Source: an uncultured Beijerinckiaceae bacterium (GTDB taxonomy: Bacteria > Pseudomonadota > Alphaproteobacteria > Rhizobiales > Beijerinckiaceae). Taken from it: a stretch of 33,963 nt of DNA. The notes beneath the pieces were generated by a model. It did not search any database. It was not told the origin of the DNA and saw only the letters and a list, made by a program, of their open reading frames with translations. The translations under genes and the position numbers were made by a program. Below are positions 8,070-16,631 of this stretch, in pieces; the first letter of the stretch is position 1; each line of letters begins with the position of its first letter. The stretch is taken from the NCBI GenBank assembly GCA_937863205.1, contig CALMGA010000398.1:1-33963 (forward strand), given 5' to 3'.

Positions 8070-8658
8070 TCATCCCTGCGCGTCCAAATATCTTCGGATG
8101 CCGTAGCGGACGTCGCCGGCGCCGCTGTCGCGGGTGAAGCCGTCGGCCGCCAGCAGGTCGCGCACCGCGGCGAAGTCCCGCTTGAGCAGATGCATGCAGA
8201 GGAGGGGGGCCGTTGAAGACCAGCCTGGCTTCGTAGAGGGCGATCAGCTTGTCGAGCGATCCGTAGCGCTCGTGGACCGCCGCCGCCTCCACTTCGATGG
8301 CCGCGCAGGCCTGGTCCGCGTCGCCGTCAAGCGGCACCTCCGCCCGCGTCGAGAATAGGAAGCAGGCGCGGAAGTCGTTGAGGTGCTCGCCGACCGGCAT
8401 CCGCCGCGGCGGCGGCAAGTCGTCCGACGACCTGCCATGATCCCACATGGCGTGGCTGACCCGGTCGAGTTCGACGCTGTGCAGTTCGATCACCGCGTGG
8501 AGCCGGCGCGATTTGCGCTCTCTTTCGATAGCGGCGCTGACGAGGTAATGCCGGTCCGCATCAGCCCAGGCGTAGACGTACCAGGCGTGCCGTCGCCATC
8601 CCCGCGCGAGCAGCGCGGTCTTGATGCGCTCGACGTCGGGATCCACCTTCCTCGGCAT
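8070..8658 (-). pseudogene. Unknown protein gene with apparent frameshift
   Basis: Translation from ATG 8658 (MPRKVDPDVERIKTALLARG) is preceded by a good ribosome binding site (GGAGGGAG on the minus strand). The frame reads well to …EARLVFNGPP, then turns into Arg/Pro-rich low-quality sequence running past the transporter stop. Shifting frame at the run of six G at 8204-8209 restores a sensible end: LLCMHLLKRDFAAVRDLLAA, then DGFTRDSGAGDVRYGIRRYL and stop at 8070. The intact protein would be about 195 residues, cytoplasmic, with no motif I recognise. The break could be a true mutation, a sequencing error in the homopolymer or, less likely, programmed slippage. Confidence 0.6.
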
Positions 8659-8746
8659 GGCGTGGGCTCCCTCCGCGCAACGATCCGGGGCGCGGTGCCA
8701 CGGCGACCCGGAATCGTCCCTTTCGCGGCCGGGTGCAACCCAGCCG

Positions 8747-8959
8747 TCAGCGCGCCAGGCGCGCGGGCAGGGTGACCGGCTCGCCGGAGCCGCGCCAACG
8801 CCGGGCCGCCGTCTTGGGACTGCCCGCCTTGCTCCGCGCCTCGGTCGAGCGCATCAGCTCTCGCCGCCGCGCGCGGGCCGCCAGCGAGATCCGATACAAG
8901 AGCTCGTAGGCTTCGCTGGGATACGAGCGGCCGATCAGCGCGTAGGCAGGTCTTGTCAT
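8747..8959 (-). CDS. Small basic protein, unknown
   Basis: This is a 70-residue ORF from ATG 8959 (MTRPAYALIGRSYPSEAYEL) with a G-rich stretch on the minus strand just upstream that could act as a ribosome binding site. The first half looks like a real protein (YPSEAYELLYRISLAARARR), while the second half is basic and low in complexity. There are no membrane segments and no recognised domain. It lies between the frameshifted unknown gene and rph, transcribed away from rph. It may be a genuine small protein or chance coding in GC-rich DNA; the start region is the main support. Confidence 0.38.
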   Translation of the reverse strand: MTRPAYALIGRSYPSEAYELLYRISLAARARRRELMRSTEARSKAGSPKTAARRWRGSGEPVTLPARLAR

Positions 8960-9112
8960 CGGGATCCCCCCGCAGCGCAGCCTAGCGCGCCCGCGTGAAG
9001 GATTGGCGACGCGGTTGCCTCGCATTTGCCCGATCCCGCCGGGTTGCGCGGAGCCGGTGCGCCGCTTAACCAAGCCCCGGTCCCCGCCTTCGCGATCCCT
9101 TTGGAGCCAGCC

Positions 9113-9826
9113 ATGCGACCCTCGAAACGCGCCGTCAGCGAGATGCGCCCCGTAACGCTGGAGCGCCGCGTCGCTCGCTACGCGGAGGGCTCGTGCCTGG
9201 TGAAATTCGGCTCGACCCACGTGCTGTGCACGGCCTCGCTCGAAGACAAGCCGCCGCCGTGGCTGCGCGGCCAGGGCCGGGGCTGGGTGAGCGCGGAATA
9301 TGCCATGCTGCCGCGCGCCACCCACACCCGCACCCGGCGCGAGTCGTCGTCGGGCAAGCCGTCGGGCCGCACCCAGGAGATCCAGCGCCTGATCGGCCGA
9401 TCCTTGCGCGCCGTCACCAACCTGCAGGGCATGGGCGAGCGGCAGATCACGATCGACTGCGACGTGCTGCAGGCCGACGGCGGCACCCGCACCGCCGCTA
9501 TCACCGGCGCCTGGATCGCCCTGCACGACTGCCTCGACTGGATGCGCTCGCGGTCCATCCTCAAGGAGAACCCGCTGCGCGACCACGTCGCCGCCGTGTC
9601 CTGCGGCATCGTCGGCGGCGAGGCGGTGCTCGACCTCGACTACGCCGAGGACTCGGAGGCGCAGACCGATGCCAACTTCGTGCTCGCCGGCTCGGGGGCG
9701 CTGGTCGAGGTGCAGGCTTCGGCCGAGGGCGCGGTGTTCTCCGAAGCGGAACTCGCCAACATGATGGCGCTGGCCAGGGAGGGCATCGCCGGACTGGTCG
9801 CCCTGCAGAAGCAGGCGCTGGCGTAG
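9113..9826 (+). CDS. rph: Ribonuclease PH
   Basis: This 237-residue phosphorolytic 3'-5' exoribonuclease trims tRNA 3' ends using inorganic phosphate. It has the family N-terminus [14 protein letters not shown] and the early core [20 protein letters not shown]. The RNA- and phosphate-binding region is [20 protein letters not shown] (residues about 62-81), followed by LIGRSLRAV. The catalytic Asp region is [18 protein letters not shown] near residues 175-190. ATG 9113 has GGAG at 9103-9106, six bases upstream. rdgB starts five bases after its stop, so the two are one operon, a common arrangement in alphaproteobacteria. Confidence 0.97.
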   Translation: MRPSKRAVSEMRPVTLERRVARYAEGSCLVKFGSTHVLCTASLEDKPPPWLRGQGRGWVSAEYAMLPRATHTRTRRESSSGKPSGRTQEIQRLIGRSLRAVTNLQGMGERQITIDCDVLQADGGTRTAAITGAWIALHDCLDWMRSRSILKENPLRDHVAAVSCGIVGGEAVLDLDYAEDSEAQTDANFVLAGSGALVEVQASAEGAVFSEAELANMMALAREGIAGLVALQKQALA

Positions 9827-9831
9827 GGGCG

Positions 9832-10461
9832 ATGGCGGCTGTGCTCTCCGGCCGGCTCGTCATCGCCACCCACAATGCCGGCAAGCTCCGGGAAATGCGC
9901 GAGCTGTTGGCTCCCTACGGCCTCGATGCCGTGTCGGCCGGCGACCTCGGCCTGCCCGAGCCGGCCGAAACCGGCACCACCTTCGCGGCCAACGCCGTGC
10001 TCAAGGCCGAGGCGGCCAGCGCGGCGACCGGCCTGCCCGCCTTCGCCGACGATACCGGCATCTGCATCGACGGGCTGGACGGTGAGCCGGGCATCTTCTC
10101 CGCCCGCTGGGCCAAGGCGGCCGGCTCCTTCGCCGCCGCCCTGGAGGAAGTTCGCCGGCAACTGGTGGCGCGCGGCGCGGTCGAGCCGTGGCGGGCGCAC
10201 TTCGTGTCGGTGCTGGCGCTGGCCCGGCCGGGCGAGGCGACCGCCACGGTGGGGGGGCGCGTCGATGGCGACCTGGTGTTCCCGCCGCGCGGCACGGTCG
10301 GCTTCGGCTACGACCCGATCTTCCGCCCGGACGGCCACTCCCGCACCTTCGGCGAGATGACCTCCGCCGAGAAGCACGGGATCCCCGCCGACGGCTCGCG
10401 GGCGCTGTCGCACAGGGCGCGGGCCTTCCAGGACTTCGCCAAGGTTTTCCTCTCCTCCTGA
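9832..10461 (+). CDS. rdgB: dITP/XTP pyrophosphatase (RdgB/Ham1)
   Basis: The 209-residue enzyme hydrolyses non-canonical purine nucleoside triphosphates (dITP, XTP) to monophosphates and pyrophosphate, keeping damaged bases out of DNA. Family motifs are complete: the nucleotide-binding ATHNAGKLREM near residue 12, FADDTGICIDGLDGEPGIFS near 78-97 with the metal-binding acids, GFGYDPIFRPDG near 161 and SHRARAFQDF near the C-terminus. ATG 9832 follows the rph stop by five bases with GGGG just before it, so it is read from the rph transcript. Its 3' end faces the small secreted protein gene only seven bases away. Confidence 0.97.
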   Translation: MAAVLSGRLVIATHNAGKLREMRELLAPYGLDAVSAGDLGLPEPAETGTTFAANAVLKAEAASAATGLPAFADDTGICIDGLDGEPGIFSARWAKAAGSFAAALEEVRRQLVARGAVEPWRAHFVSVLALARPGEATATVGGRVDGDLVFPPRGTVGFGYDPIFRPDGHSRTFGEMTSAEKHGIPADGSRALSHRARAFQDFAKVFLSS

Positions 10462-10468
10462 TCTCCGC

Positions 10469-10708
10469 CTACTTGCCGGTGTTGCCGGCAGTCCCGGTGT
10501 TGCTGGTGTTGCCGTTCGTTGCGGAACCCTCGCCGACGCTGCCGGCGTTCTGCATCGGCTCCTTTTTTGCCCCTTGAGCGTCGGTGCTCGACGGCTCCTT
10601 TGTTCCGCTCTTCTCCATGCTTCCCGTTGTTGGGCTCTGCGCCATGGCAAGACCCGGCACCATCGTCAGAACGGCGCAGGCCGCGCTCAACCTCATCAAA
10701 GTTCGCAT
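10469..10708 (-). CDS. Small secreted low-complexity protein
   Basis: This is a 79-residue ORF from ATG 10708 with GGGAGGATC about seven bases upstream on the minus strand. The N-terminus MRTLMRLSAACAVLTMVPGL, ending AMAQ, is a clear signal peptide with an AMA/Q cleavage site. The mature part is rich in Ser, Thr, Gly, Asn, Lys and Glu and ends in a GNTSNTGTAGNTGK repeat, so it is probably unstructured and periplasmic. No family was recognised. It diverges from hisF, sharing the 150-bp region between them, and converges on rdgB. Signal peptide and ribosome binding site together make it a likely real gene. Confidence 0.65.
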   Translation of the reverse strand: MRTLMRLSAACAVLTMVPGLAMAQSPTTGSMEKSGTKEPSSTDAQGAKKEPMQNAGSVGEGSATNGNTSNTGTAGNTGK

Positions 10709-10858
10709 CGGTGATCCTCCCTGCCGGCCTATCGCTGGCCGGGCCGAAGCGAATGGGGCAGGTACAAGCCGGTTCCGTTCCTCCGGCCCTCTTCTTTCGG
10801 CGAAAGGTTGTTGCGGAAGGCTTTGGAGCCGGTCCTCCTTTTCGGCTAGGCTCGGCGG

Positions 10859-11679
<821 letters not shown>

Positions 11680-11683
<4 letters not shown>

Positions 11684-12000
11684 GCGCCTTTACCCTCGAC
11701 GCGCTCGCCGCGGTCATCCGCGCCCGGTCCGGCGGCGATGCGGAGGCCTCCTACACCAAGTCGCTGCTCGACCGGGGCGCAAGCGGCGTCGCCCGCAAGT
11801 TCGGCGAGGAAGCGATCGAACTCGTGATCGCCATGGTGGAGGGCGAGCGGCAGGCGATCGTTGGCGAAAGCGCCGATGTTCTCTACCACCTGCTGGTGGT
11901 GCTGGAGAGCGCCGGGGTTCGGCTCGCCGACGTGATGGGCGAACTGCAGCGCCGCACCGGCCGCTCGGGCCATGAGGAAAAGGCTTCGCGGCGACCCTGA
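11680..12000 (+). CDS. hisE: Phosphoribosyl-ATP pyrophosphatase (HisE)
   Basis: The 106-residue all-alpha MazG-like enzyme removes pyrophosphate from phosphoribosyl-ATP, the second step of histidine synthesis. Family motifs are [20 protein letters not shown], with the metal-binding EEAIELVIA, then [13 protein letters not shown]. The start is GTG 11680 within the hisF stop (GTGA), giving [13 protein letters not shown]. It is the last his gene of this block; the fused or separate HisI cyclohydrolase is not in the window. Hairpins lie between it and coaA. Confidence 0.96.
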
Positions 12001-12072
12001 CCCGCTGCCGCTCGGGCGGGGGCGAAACGTCGCCAAGTTCGCGTCGGCGGTCCCGCTTGTCGGACGCCGGGG

Positions 12073-12102
12073 TTGATTTCACTCGCGTCGAGGCGAAATC
12101 AA
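12073..12102. promoter_or_regulatory. Palindromic hairpin after hisE
   Basis: TTGATTTC (12073-12080) and GAAATCAA (12095-12102) form an eight-base stem with inner CTCG/CGAG pairs. The element is AT-richer than its surroundings. It lacks a T tract of its own, so it may be an operator, an RNA processing site or a copy of a small intergenic repeat rather than a terminator. Function is not known. Confidence 0.45.
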
Positions 12103-12126
12103 AGCGATAGGACGTCGTCGGTGCGG

Positions 12127-12151
12127 GCAGGCTATCTATAGGCCTGCTTTT
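12127..12151 (+). terminator. Rho-independent terminator between hisE and coaA
   Basis: GCAGGC (12127-12132) pairs with GCCTGC (12142-12147) around an AT-rich loop in which TAT/ATA can extend the stem, followed directly by TTTT (12148-12151). It is well placed to end the hisF-hisE transcript, which would leave coaA with its own promoter in the following 130 bases. Confidence 0.6.
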
Positions 12152-12280
12152 CCCTTCGATTCTCAGGTTTGCTTGGGCCGATCCAGGCGAGGGCGTGGCA
12201 TGCTCGACGAGGATCGATCCATCGGGTCCGGCGGAGGCTCGTGCCCCCCCGGCGGCGGACCTGCATCGGGACCGACCTGA

Positions 12281-13267
12281 GTGGGCGAGCGTCCAAGGGC
12301 TATCGCTTCGCCCTACCACCACTTCACACGGGCGCAATGGGCCGCGTTGCGTGCCGACACGCCGCTGACCCTCGGCATCGACGATCTCGCCCGCCTGCAA
12401 TCGATCAACGAGCCGATCACGCTGGAGGAGGTGATCGCGATCTATCTGCCGCTGTCGCGCCTTCTCGCCCTGTACGTCGCCGCGACGCAAGGGCTGTTCA
12501 AGGCGACCCAGCGCTTCCTCGGCGCCGACGATGGCAAGATGCCCTACATCATCGGCGTCGCCGGCTCGGTCGCCGCCGGCAAGTCGACCTTCTGCCGCAT
12601 CATGCAGGCTCTGCTCGCCCGCTGGCCCAACACGCCGCGCGTGCAACTCGTCACCACGGATGGCTTCCTGTTCCCCAACGCCGTTCTCGAAGCCGAAGGG
12701 CTGATGGGCAAGAAGGGCTTTCCCGAAAGCTACGACGGCGCGGCGCTGCTGCGCTTCATTTCCGACGTCAAGGCCGGCCGGCGCGCGGTCGAGGCCCCCG
12801 TCTACTCGCACCTGACCTACGACATCGTGCCCGCCGAGCGGGTTGTGGTCGACCGGCCCGACATCCTCATCATCGAAGGGCTCAACGTGCTGCAGCCTGG
12901 GCGCCGCGCCAGGGACGCCCAAAGGGAGGGCAGGGATGGTCTGCGCGACGCGCGCCCGGCCGCCTCGATCTCGGACTTCTTCGACTTCTCGATCTACCTC
13001 CACGCCGCCGACGAGGATCTGGAGCGCTGGTACGTCGACCGATTCCTCCGGCTACGCGAAACCTCGTTCCGCGACCCGCGATCCTATTTCCGCAAATACG
13101 CCGACCTCGACGCCCTCGCCGCCGAAGCGCGCGCGCGGGACATCTGGCGCGACATCAACTTCGCCAACCTGCTAGAGAACGTGCTGCCGACCAGGGTGCG
13201 GGCCAATCTCATCCTCACCAAGAGCCGGACGCACCAGATCGAAGAAGTCGAACTGCGCAAGCTCTGA
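12281..13267 (+). CDS. coaA: Pantothenate kinase, type I (CoaA)
   Basis: The 328-residue enzyme phosphorylates pantothenate, the first and regulated step of coenzyme A synthesis, and is usually feedback-inhibited by CoA. It carries the P-loop [12 protein letters not shown] near residue 92, followed by [31 protein letters not shown], and SHLTYDIVP with IIEGLNVLQ. All are typical of the bacterial type I kinase. GTG 12281 gives the N-terminus [20 protein letters not shown], matching the family, though the ribosome binding site is modest. A charged insert ([20 protein letters not shown]) sits after LNVLQPG, where the family has a short variable loop. Its place after hisE is a known alphaproteobacterial arrangement. 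Confidence 0.97.
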   Translation: MGERPRAIASPYHHFTRAQWAALRADTPLTLGIDDLARLQSINEPITLEEVIAIYLPLSRLLALYVAATQGLFKATQRFLGADDGKMPYIIGVAGSVAAGKSTFCRIMQALLARWPNTPRVQLVTTDGFLFPNAVLEAEGLMGKKGFPESYDGAALLRFISDVKAGRRAVEAPVYSHLTYDIVPAERVVVDRPDILIIEGLNVLQPGRRARDAQREGRDGLRDARPAASISDFFDFSIYLHAADEDLERWYVDRFLRLRETSFRDPRSYFRKYADLDALAAEARARDIWRDINFANLLENVLPTRVRANLILTKSRTHQIEEVELRKL

Positions 13268-13409
13268 TCGCTCAACCAAGCCGCGCTCCGGCCTGTTAGA
13301 CTCCAGCTCCCGTTCGTCGCTGGAACGGCCGCCAAACCTCCGGCATTTCAACTTCGTCCGGTATCGCACGGCCCCGTCGGCCCGAGCCGGGAGAATGAAA
13401 GGTCCGACA

Positions 13410-13619
13410 ATGCTGAGATTCGCGCTTGTGGCTGTGATGGCACTCACGACCGGCACCGCTTTCGCCGACGAGGTGATCATCCATCGCGACGACGCCCCGC
13501 CTCCCTCGTCACGTACCGTTACGGAAACGCACAGCGGCGACACCGGCTGCGCCTCCAAGACGGTGAAGAAGGAGAACGATCTCGGCGACTCGAAGACCGT
13601 CACCAAGTCGGACTGCTGA
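13410..13619 (+). CDS. Small secreted cysteine-containing protein
   Basis: This is a 69-residue ORF. ATG 13410 has GAAAGG upstream at a spacing of seven; an in-frame ATG at 13395 is an alternative. MLRFALVAVMALTTGTAFAD is a signal peptide with an AFA/D cleavage site. The mature protein is EVIIHRDDAPPPSSRTVTET followed by a region with two cysteines (DTGCASKTVKKENDLGDS, then KTVTKSDC), likely one disulfide in the periplasm. Similar short proteins with a TKTVKK…GDSKTVTK pattern occur in Rhizobiales from general knowledge, but the function is unknown. A strong stem-loop follows the stop. Confidence 0.72.
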   Translation: MLRFALVAVMALTTGTAFADEVIIHRDDAPPPSSRTVTETHSGDTGCASKTVKKENDLGDSKTVTKSDC

Positions 13620-13627
13620 AGCAGGCC

Positions 13628-13654
13628 GGTGCCGCCGGACCGTCCGGCGGCACC
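13628..13654. terminator. Perfect 12-bp stem-loop after small secreted protein gene
   Basis: GGTGCCGCCGGA (13628-13639) pairs perfectly with TCCGGCGGCACC (13643-13654) around a three-base loop, eight bases after the stop codon at 13619. No T tract follows. It may be a factor-dependent or GC-type terminator, or an mRNA 3' stabiliser. Confidence 0.55.
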
Positions 13655-13714
13655 GATGAGTCGATCCGCTGGTGAAGCGTCGCGAGCGTGCAACGCCTGA
13701 GCCCACTGGGAATT

Positions 13715-14827
13715 ATGGCGCTGACGATCGGGTTCTGCTCCATGAAAAAACGGGCTCTTTTCACCTTCCTCGGTTCCGCCGCCGGACTGGCGTTGGCATA
13801 TCGCCGGATCGGCAGCCAGCAGGCCGGGCGCGTCAGCCCGTTGCGGCCAAGTCGCGAGGAGCGGTCACGGCCGGCGCGAAAGGGCGGCCGAGGCGATGAC
13901 AGCGGGCGAACTGCGGCGACGCCCGAGGAGATCCCGCCGCGCGGCTGGTACGAGATCGCCAAGCGCACGGCCAAGAAGTTCTCCGAAAACGAGCTGACGT
14001 CGGAGGCGGCGAGCGTTACCTTCTTTGCCCTGCTGTCGTTGTTTCCGGCGATCACGGCTATCGTCTCGATCTACGGCATCTTTTCCGACCCTTCGACCAT
14101 CCAGGGTCGTCTCGATGGCGTGGCTGGCTTCATACCCAGCGGCGGGATGGACATCGTTCGCGATCAGGTCAAGCGGCTGACGCAAAGCCCTGCGAGCGGT
14201 CTCAGCCTGGGCGCGGCCTTCGGGATCCTGGCCGCCCTGTGGAGCGCGAACCAGGGCTCCAAGGCGATGCTGAGCGCGCTCAACGATGTTTACGGCGAGC
14301 ACGAAACCCGTGGGTTCATCCGGCTGACCGCAACCTCCCTCGCGTTCACGCTCGGCGGTATTCTCACCCTGCTCATCGGTCTGGGCATCGCGTTCGTGCT
14401 GCCCCTGATCTTCGCGGCTGTGGGCCTGTCGAGCGTCGCCGACCTCGTCATCGAGGTCGCGCGATGGCCGGTGCTGCTGGTCGGTTTGCTGGCCGCTCTC
14501 GCCGTTCTCTACAGGTTCGGGCCGAGCCGGCACCGGGCGCAATGGCGCTGGGTGACCTGGGGCGGGGGGATCGCCGCCATCGCCTGGATCGCCCTGTCCT
14601 ACGGCTTTTCCTGGTACGTTTCCCATTTCGGAAACTACAATAAGACATATGGTTCGCTGGGCGCCGCGATCGGCTTCATGACTTGGATCTGGCTGTCGAG
14701 CACCGTTCTCCTGCTCGGCGCGCAGATCAATGCGGAAATGGAAACGCAAACCAGCCGCGACACCACCGCCGGGGGCGGCAAGCCGCTCGGCGCGCGCGGC
14801 GCCGCCGCGGCGGACAACGTGGCCTGA
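13715..14827 (+). CDS. YihY/BrkB family inner-membrane protein
   Basis: This is a 370-residue member of the YihY (formerly called RNase BN) family. After a basic, poorly conserved N-terminal region of about 75 residues comes the core: PRGWYEIAKRTAKKFSENEL, then TSEAASVTFFALLSLFPAIT. LGAAFGILAALWSANQGSKA, LNDVYGEHETRGF and about five more membrane segments follow, ending GSLGAAIGFMTWIWLSSTVL and LLGAQINAEMETQ. The biochemical role is unsettled; members are not RNases despite older names. Starts at GTG 13688, ATG 13715 and ATG 13742 are possible; 13715 has GGGA just upstream. It appears to be a single-gene unit. Confidence 0.88.
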   Translation: MALTIGFCSMKKRALFTFLGSAAGLALAYRRIGSQQAGRVSPLRPSREERSRPARKGGRGDDSGRTAATPEEIPPRGWYEIAKRTAKKFSENELTSEAASVTFFALLSLFPAITAIVSIYGIFSDPSTIQGRLDGVAGFIPSGGMDIVRDQVKRLTQSPASGLSLGAAFGILAALWSANQGSKAMLSALNDVYGEHETRGFIRLTATSLAFTLGGILTLLIGLGIAFVLPLIFAAVGLSSVADLVIEVARWPVLLVGLLAALAVLYRFGPSRHRAQWRWVTWGGGIAAIAWIALSYGFSWYVSHFGNYNKTYGSLGAAIGFMTWIWLSSTVLLLGAQINAEMETQTSRDTTAGGGKPLGARGAAAADNVA

Positions 14828-15015
14828 TGAGCGGACGATCCGCGTCAAGCGCCGACCGGCCTCGCAATCTTTTTTCGGCCTACCTGTTGCCGCAATGTAT
14901 CATACGTTTGCCGGTATTTACTTTGTCGCCGCCGCCGCCTCGACACAAAGCGGCGGCCAAGCTATTCAGACATCCGGCCAATTTCGTGGCTTGATGCTCT
15001 AGGAGGAGCTTGGCA

Positions 15016-15321
15016 ATGGTTTGGAATTTGAAAAGGCTTGCGCTTGCTGGCGCGTTCCTCACGATCGCAGTTCCCGCCTTCGCGCAGGTGCCGCCGCAGG
15101 TCAACCCGCTCGGGATCGACCTCGACCCGCTCCATCTCTTCACGCCCGCCGCGCCGCCGCCGGCTCCGATGATGGCCGAGCCGGCGCCCCGTCGCCGCAT
15201 GATGCCCCGCCGCATGATGATGAAGCCGGCCAAGAAGATGATGATGAAAAAGATGATGATGAAGAAGATGATGATGAAGAAAAAGATGATGATGAAAAAG
15301 AAAATGATGATGAAAAAGTAG
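15016..15321 (+). CDS. Secreted Met/Lys repeat protein, (MMMKK)n C-terminus
   Basis: This is a 101-residue ORF with an excellent ribosome binding site, AGGAGGAG at 15001-15008, seven bases before ATG 15016. Residues 1-23 (MVWNLKRLALAGAFLTIAVP then AFA) form a signal peptide cleaved before Gln24. Residues 25-58 are Pro/Ala-rich. Residues 62-101 consist almost only of Met, Lys and Arg: after MMPRR and MMMKPAKK come five tandem MMMKK(K) units, with 20 methionines in 40 residues. The tail is strongly cationic. Clustered methionines can bind copper(I) or be oxidised and repaired, but no function is established. A hairpin and a terminator follow. No family was recognised. Confidence 0.8.
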   Translation: MVWNLKRLALAGAFLTIAVPAFAQVPPQVNPLGIDLDPLHLFTPAAPPPAPMMAEPAPRRRMMPRRMMMKPAKKMMMKKMMMKKMMMKKKMMMKKKMMMKK

Positions 15322-15342
15322 TCGAGCGACGCTTCGCTCGAC
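15321..15342 (+). repeat. Hairpin immediately after the Met/Lys repeat gene
   Basis: GTCGAGCG (15321-15328) pairs with CGCTCGAC (15335-15342) around a six-base loop. It begins at the last base of the TAG stop codon. There is no T tract, so it may protect the mRNA 3' end or slow the ribosome at termination. Confidence 0.5.
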
Positions 15343-15377
15343 CTCGCGCCGCCAGCTTTCATCGGCGCGCGAACAGT

Positions 15378-15403
15378 GGCCCGCTCCTTCGAGCGGGCCT
15401 TTT
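15378..15403 (+). terminator. Strong rho-independent terminator
   Basis: GGCCCGCTC (15378-15386) and GAGCGGGCC (15391-15399) form a nine-pair GC-rich stem with a CTTC loop, followed by TTTT (15400-15403). It ends plus-strand transcription from the Met/Lys repeat gene. On the other strand no T tract follows the stem, so it should not terminate the mcl transcript. Confidence 0.85.
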
Positions 15404-15463
15404 CCATCCTGCCGCGTCACTCATCCTGCCGCGTCGACCCGTCGGTGTCTGGCCGCTGTCTCC

Positions 15464-16450
15464 TCAAGCCGCTGTCGCCCGCGCGGGGATCGCATTCGCC
15501 TTCTCGATCAGGGCTTCCGCCATGCGGATCGAGGCGATGTCGATGAGGCGGCCGTCGAGCGAGACCGCGCCCTTGCCCTCGCGCGCGGCCTGCGCCATCG
15601 CATCGAGGATCCGGCGGGCCTTCGTCACCTCCGCTTCGGAGGGCGAGTACACCTCGTTGGCCAGCGGCACCTGGGTCGGATGAATCGCCCATTTACCCTC
15701 GTAGCCGAGCACGGCGGCGCGCCGGGCGGCGGCTTTGTATCCTTCGGGGTCGCCGATGTCGCCGAACGGGCCGTCGATGGGCCGCAAACCATTGGCTCGG
15801 CAGGCCAGCATCATCTTCGACAGGGCGTAGTGCCAGGGATCGCCCCAGTCGTAGGTGCGCTCGCGCCCTTCTTCCCTGTCGCTCAGCACGCCGTAGTCCG
15901 GGTGGACGCCGCCGATCGAGGTGGAGCGCGCCCGCGTCGAGGCGACGTAGTCGGCGATGCCGAAACTCATCGCCTCGTTGCGTTTGGACGCCTTGGCGAT
16001 CTCGTCGCAGTTGACCATGCCGAGCGCCGTCTCGATCAGGATCTCGAAGCCGAGCCTCGTCGTGCGCCGCGTCGCCATCTCGATGGAGGACACAAGGGCG
16101 TCCACGGCGTAGACATCGGCGGGTACGCCGACCTTGGGGATGAGGATCATGTCGAGGCGCGGGCAGCTCTCGACGATGTCGACGACATCGCGATACCAAT
16201 AGTGCGTGTCGAGGCCGTTGATGCGCACCATCATGGTCTTGGTGCCCCAATCGATCTCCCGGAGGCCGCGCACGATGTTGGCCCTGGCGCGCTCCTTGTC
16301 GTCGGGCGCGATGGCGTCCTCGCAGTCGAGGAAGATGATGTCGGCTTCGCCCTTGGCCGCCTTTTCGAACAGGCTGTCCTGCGTGCCGGGCACGGCGAGT
16401 TCGGAGCGGTGCAGCCGGGGCCGCGCCTGCTCGATCAACGTGAAGCTCAT
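15464..16450 (-). CDS. mcl: L-malyl-CoA lyase (serine cycle)
   Basis: The 328-residue protein is a CitE/HpcH-family lyase that splits malyl-CoA to glyoxylate and acetyl-CoA. Family features: LHRSELAVPGTQDSLFEKAA at the N-terminus, IIFLDCEDAIAPDDKERARA (metal-binding acids), VRINGLDTHYWYRDVVDIVE, FEILIETALGMVNCDEIA, SFGIADYVASTRARS and GYEGKWAIHPTQVPLANEVY. Length and sequence fit the Mcl/MclA group of methylotrophs rather than citrate lyase beta chains. ATG 16450 is preceded by AGAGGG on the minus strand. It is the last gene of the hprA-mtkA-mtkB-mcl string, after a 181-bp gap. That gap holds no gene, although some methylotrophs carry ppc at this point. Confidence 0.93.
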   Translation of the reverse strand: MSFTLIEQARPRLHRSELAVPGTQDSLFEKAAKGEADIIFLDCEDAIAPDDKERARANIVRGLREIDWGTKTMMVRINGLDTHYWYRDVVDIVESCPRLDMILIPKVGVPADVYAVDALVSSIEMATRRTTRLGFEILIETALGMVNCDEIAKASKRNEAMSFGIADYVASTRARSTSIGGVHPDYGVLSDREEGRERTYDWGDPWHYALSKMMLACRANGLRPIDGPFGDIGDPEGYKAAARRAAVLGYEGKWAIHPTQVPLANEVYSPSEAEVTKARRILDAMAQAAREGKGAVSLDGRLIDIASIRMAEALIEKANAIPARATAA

Positions 16451-16631
16451 GGGAAGCCCTCTTTCGGAACCGTGGAATTCTTCCCCGTGGATCGGGGAAT
16501 GGATACCGCCGAGGGCGGTGGAGGGGGCTGCCGCAGGCAACGCGGGTGCCGAAGATCGAAGAAGCGGCTGGGCTCTCCGCCACGTTCCGCGTGAATCCCT
16601 CTTCCAGCCGCGCGGAAGAAGGATGGCGCGG

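Noticed and set aside
15226..15318. Tandem ATG/AAG-rich repeats that might suggest a CRISPR-like or minisatellite array
   Set aside because: The units are 15-18 bases, have no spacers, and read in frame as MMMKK(K) behind a signal peptide and a strong ribosome binding site, so they are coding repeats.
15404..15463. Considering the stem at 15378-15399 as a bidirectional terminator also ending the mcl transcript
   Set aside because: Read on the minus strand the stem is not followed by T residues, so intrinsic termination in that direction is not supported.
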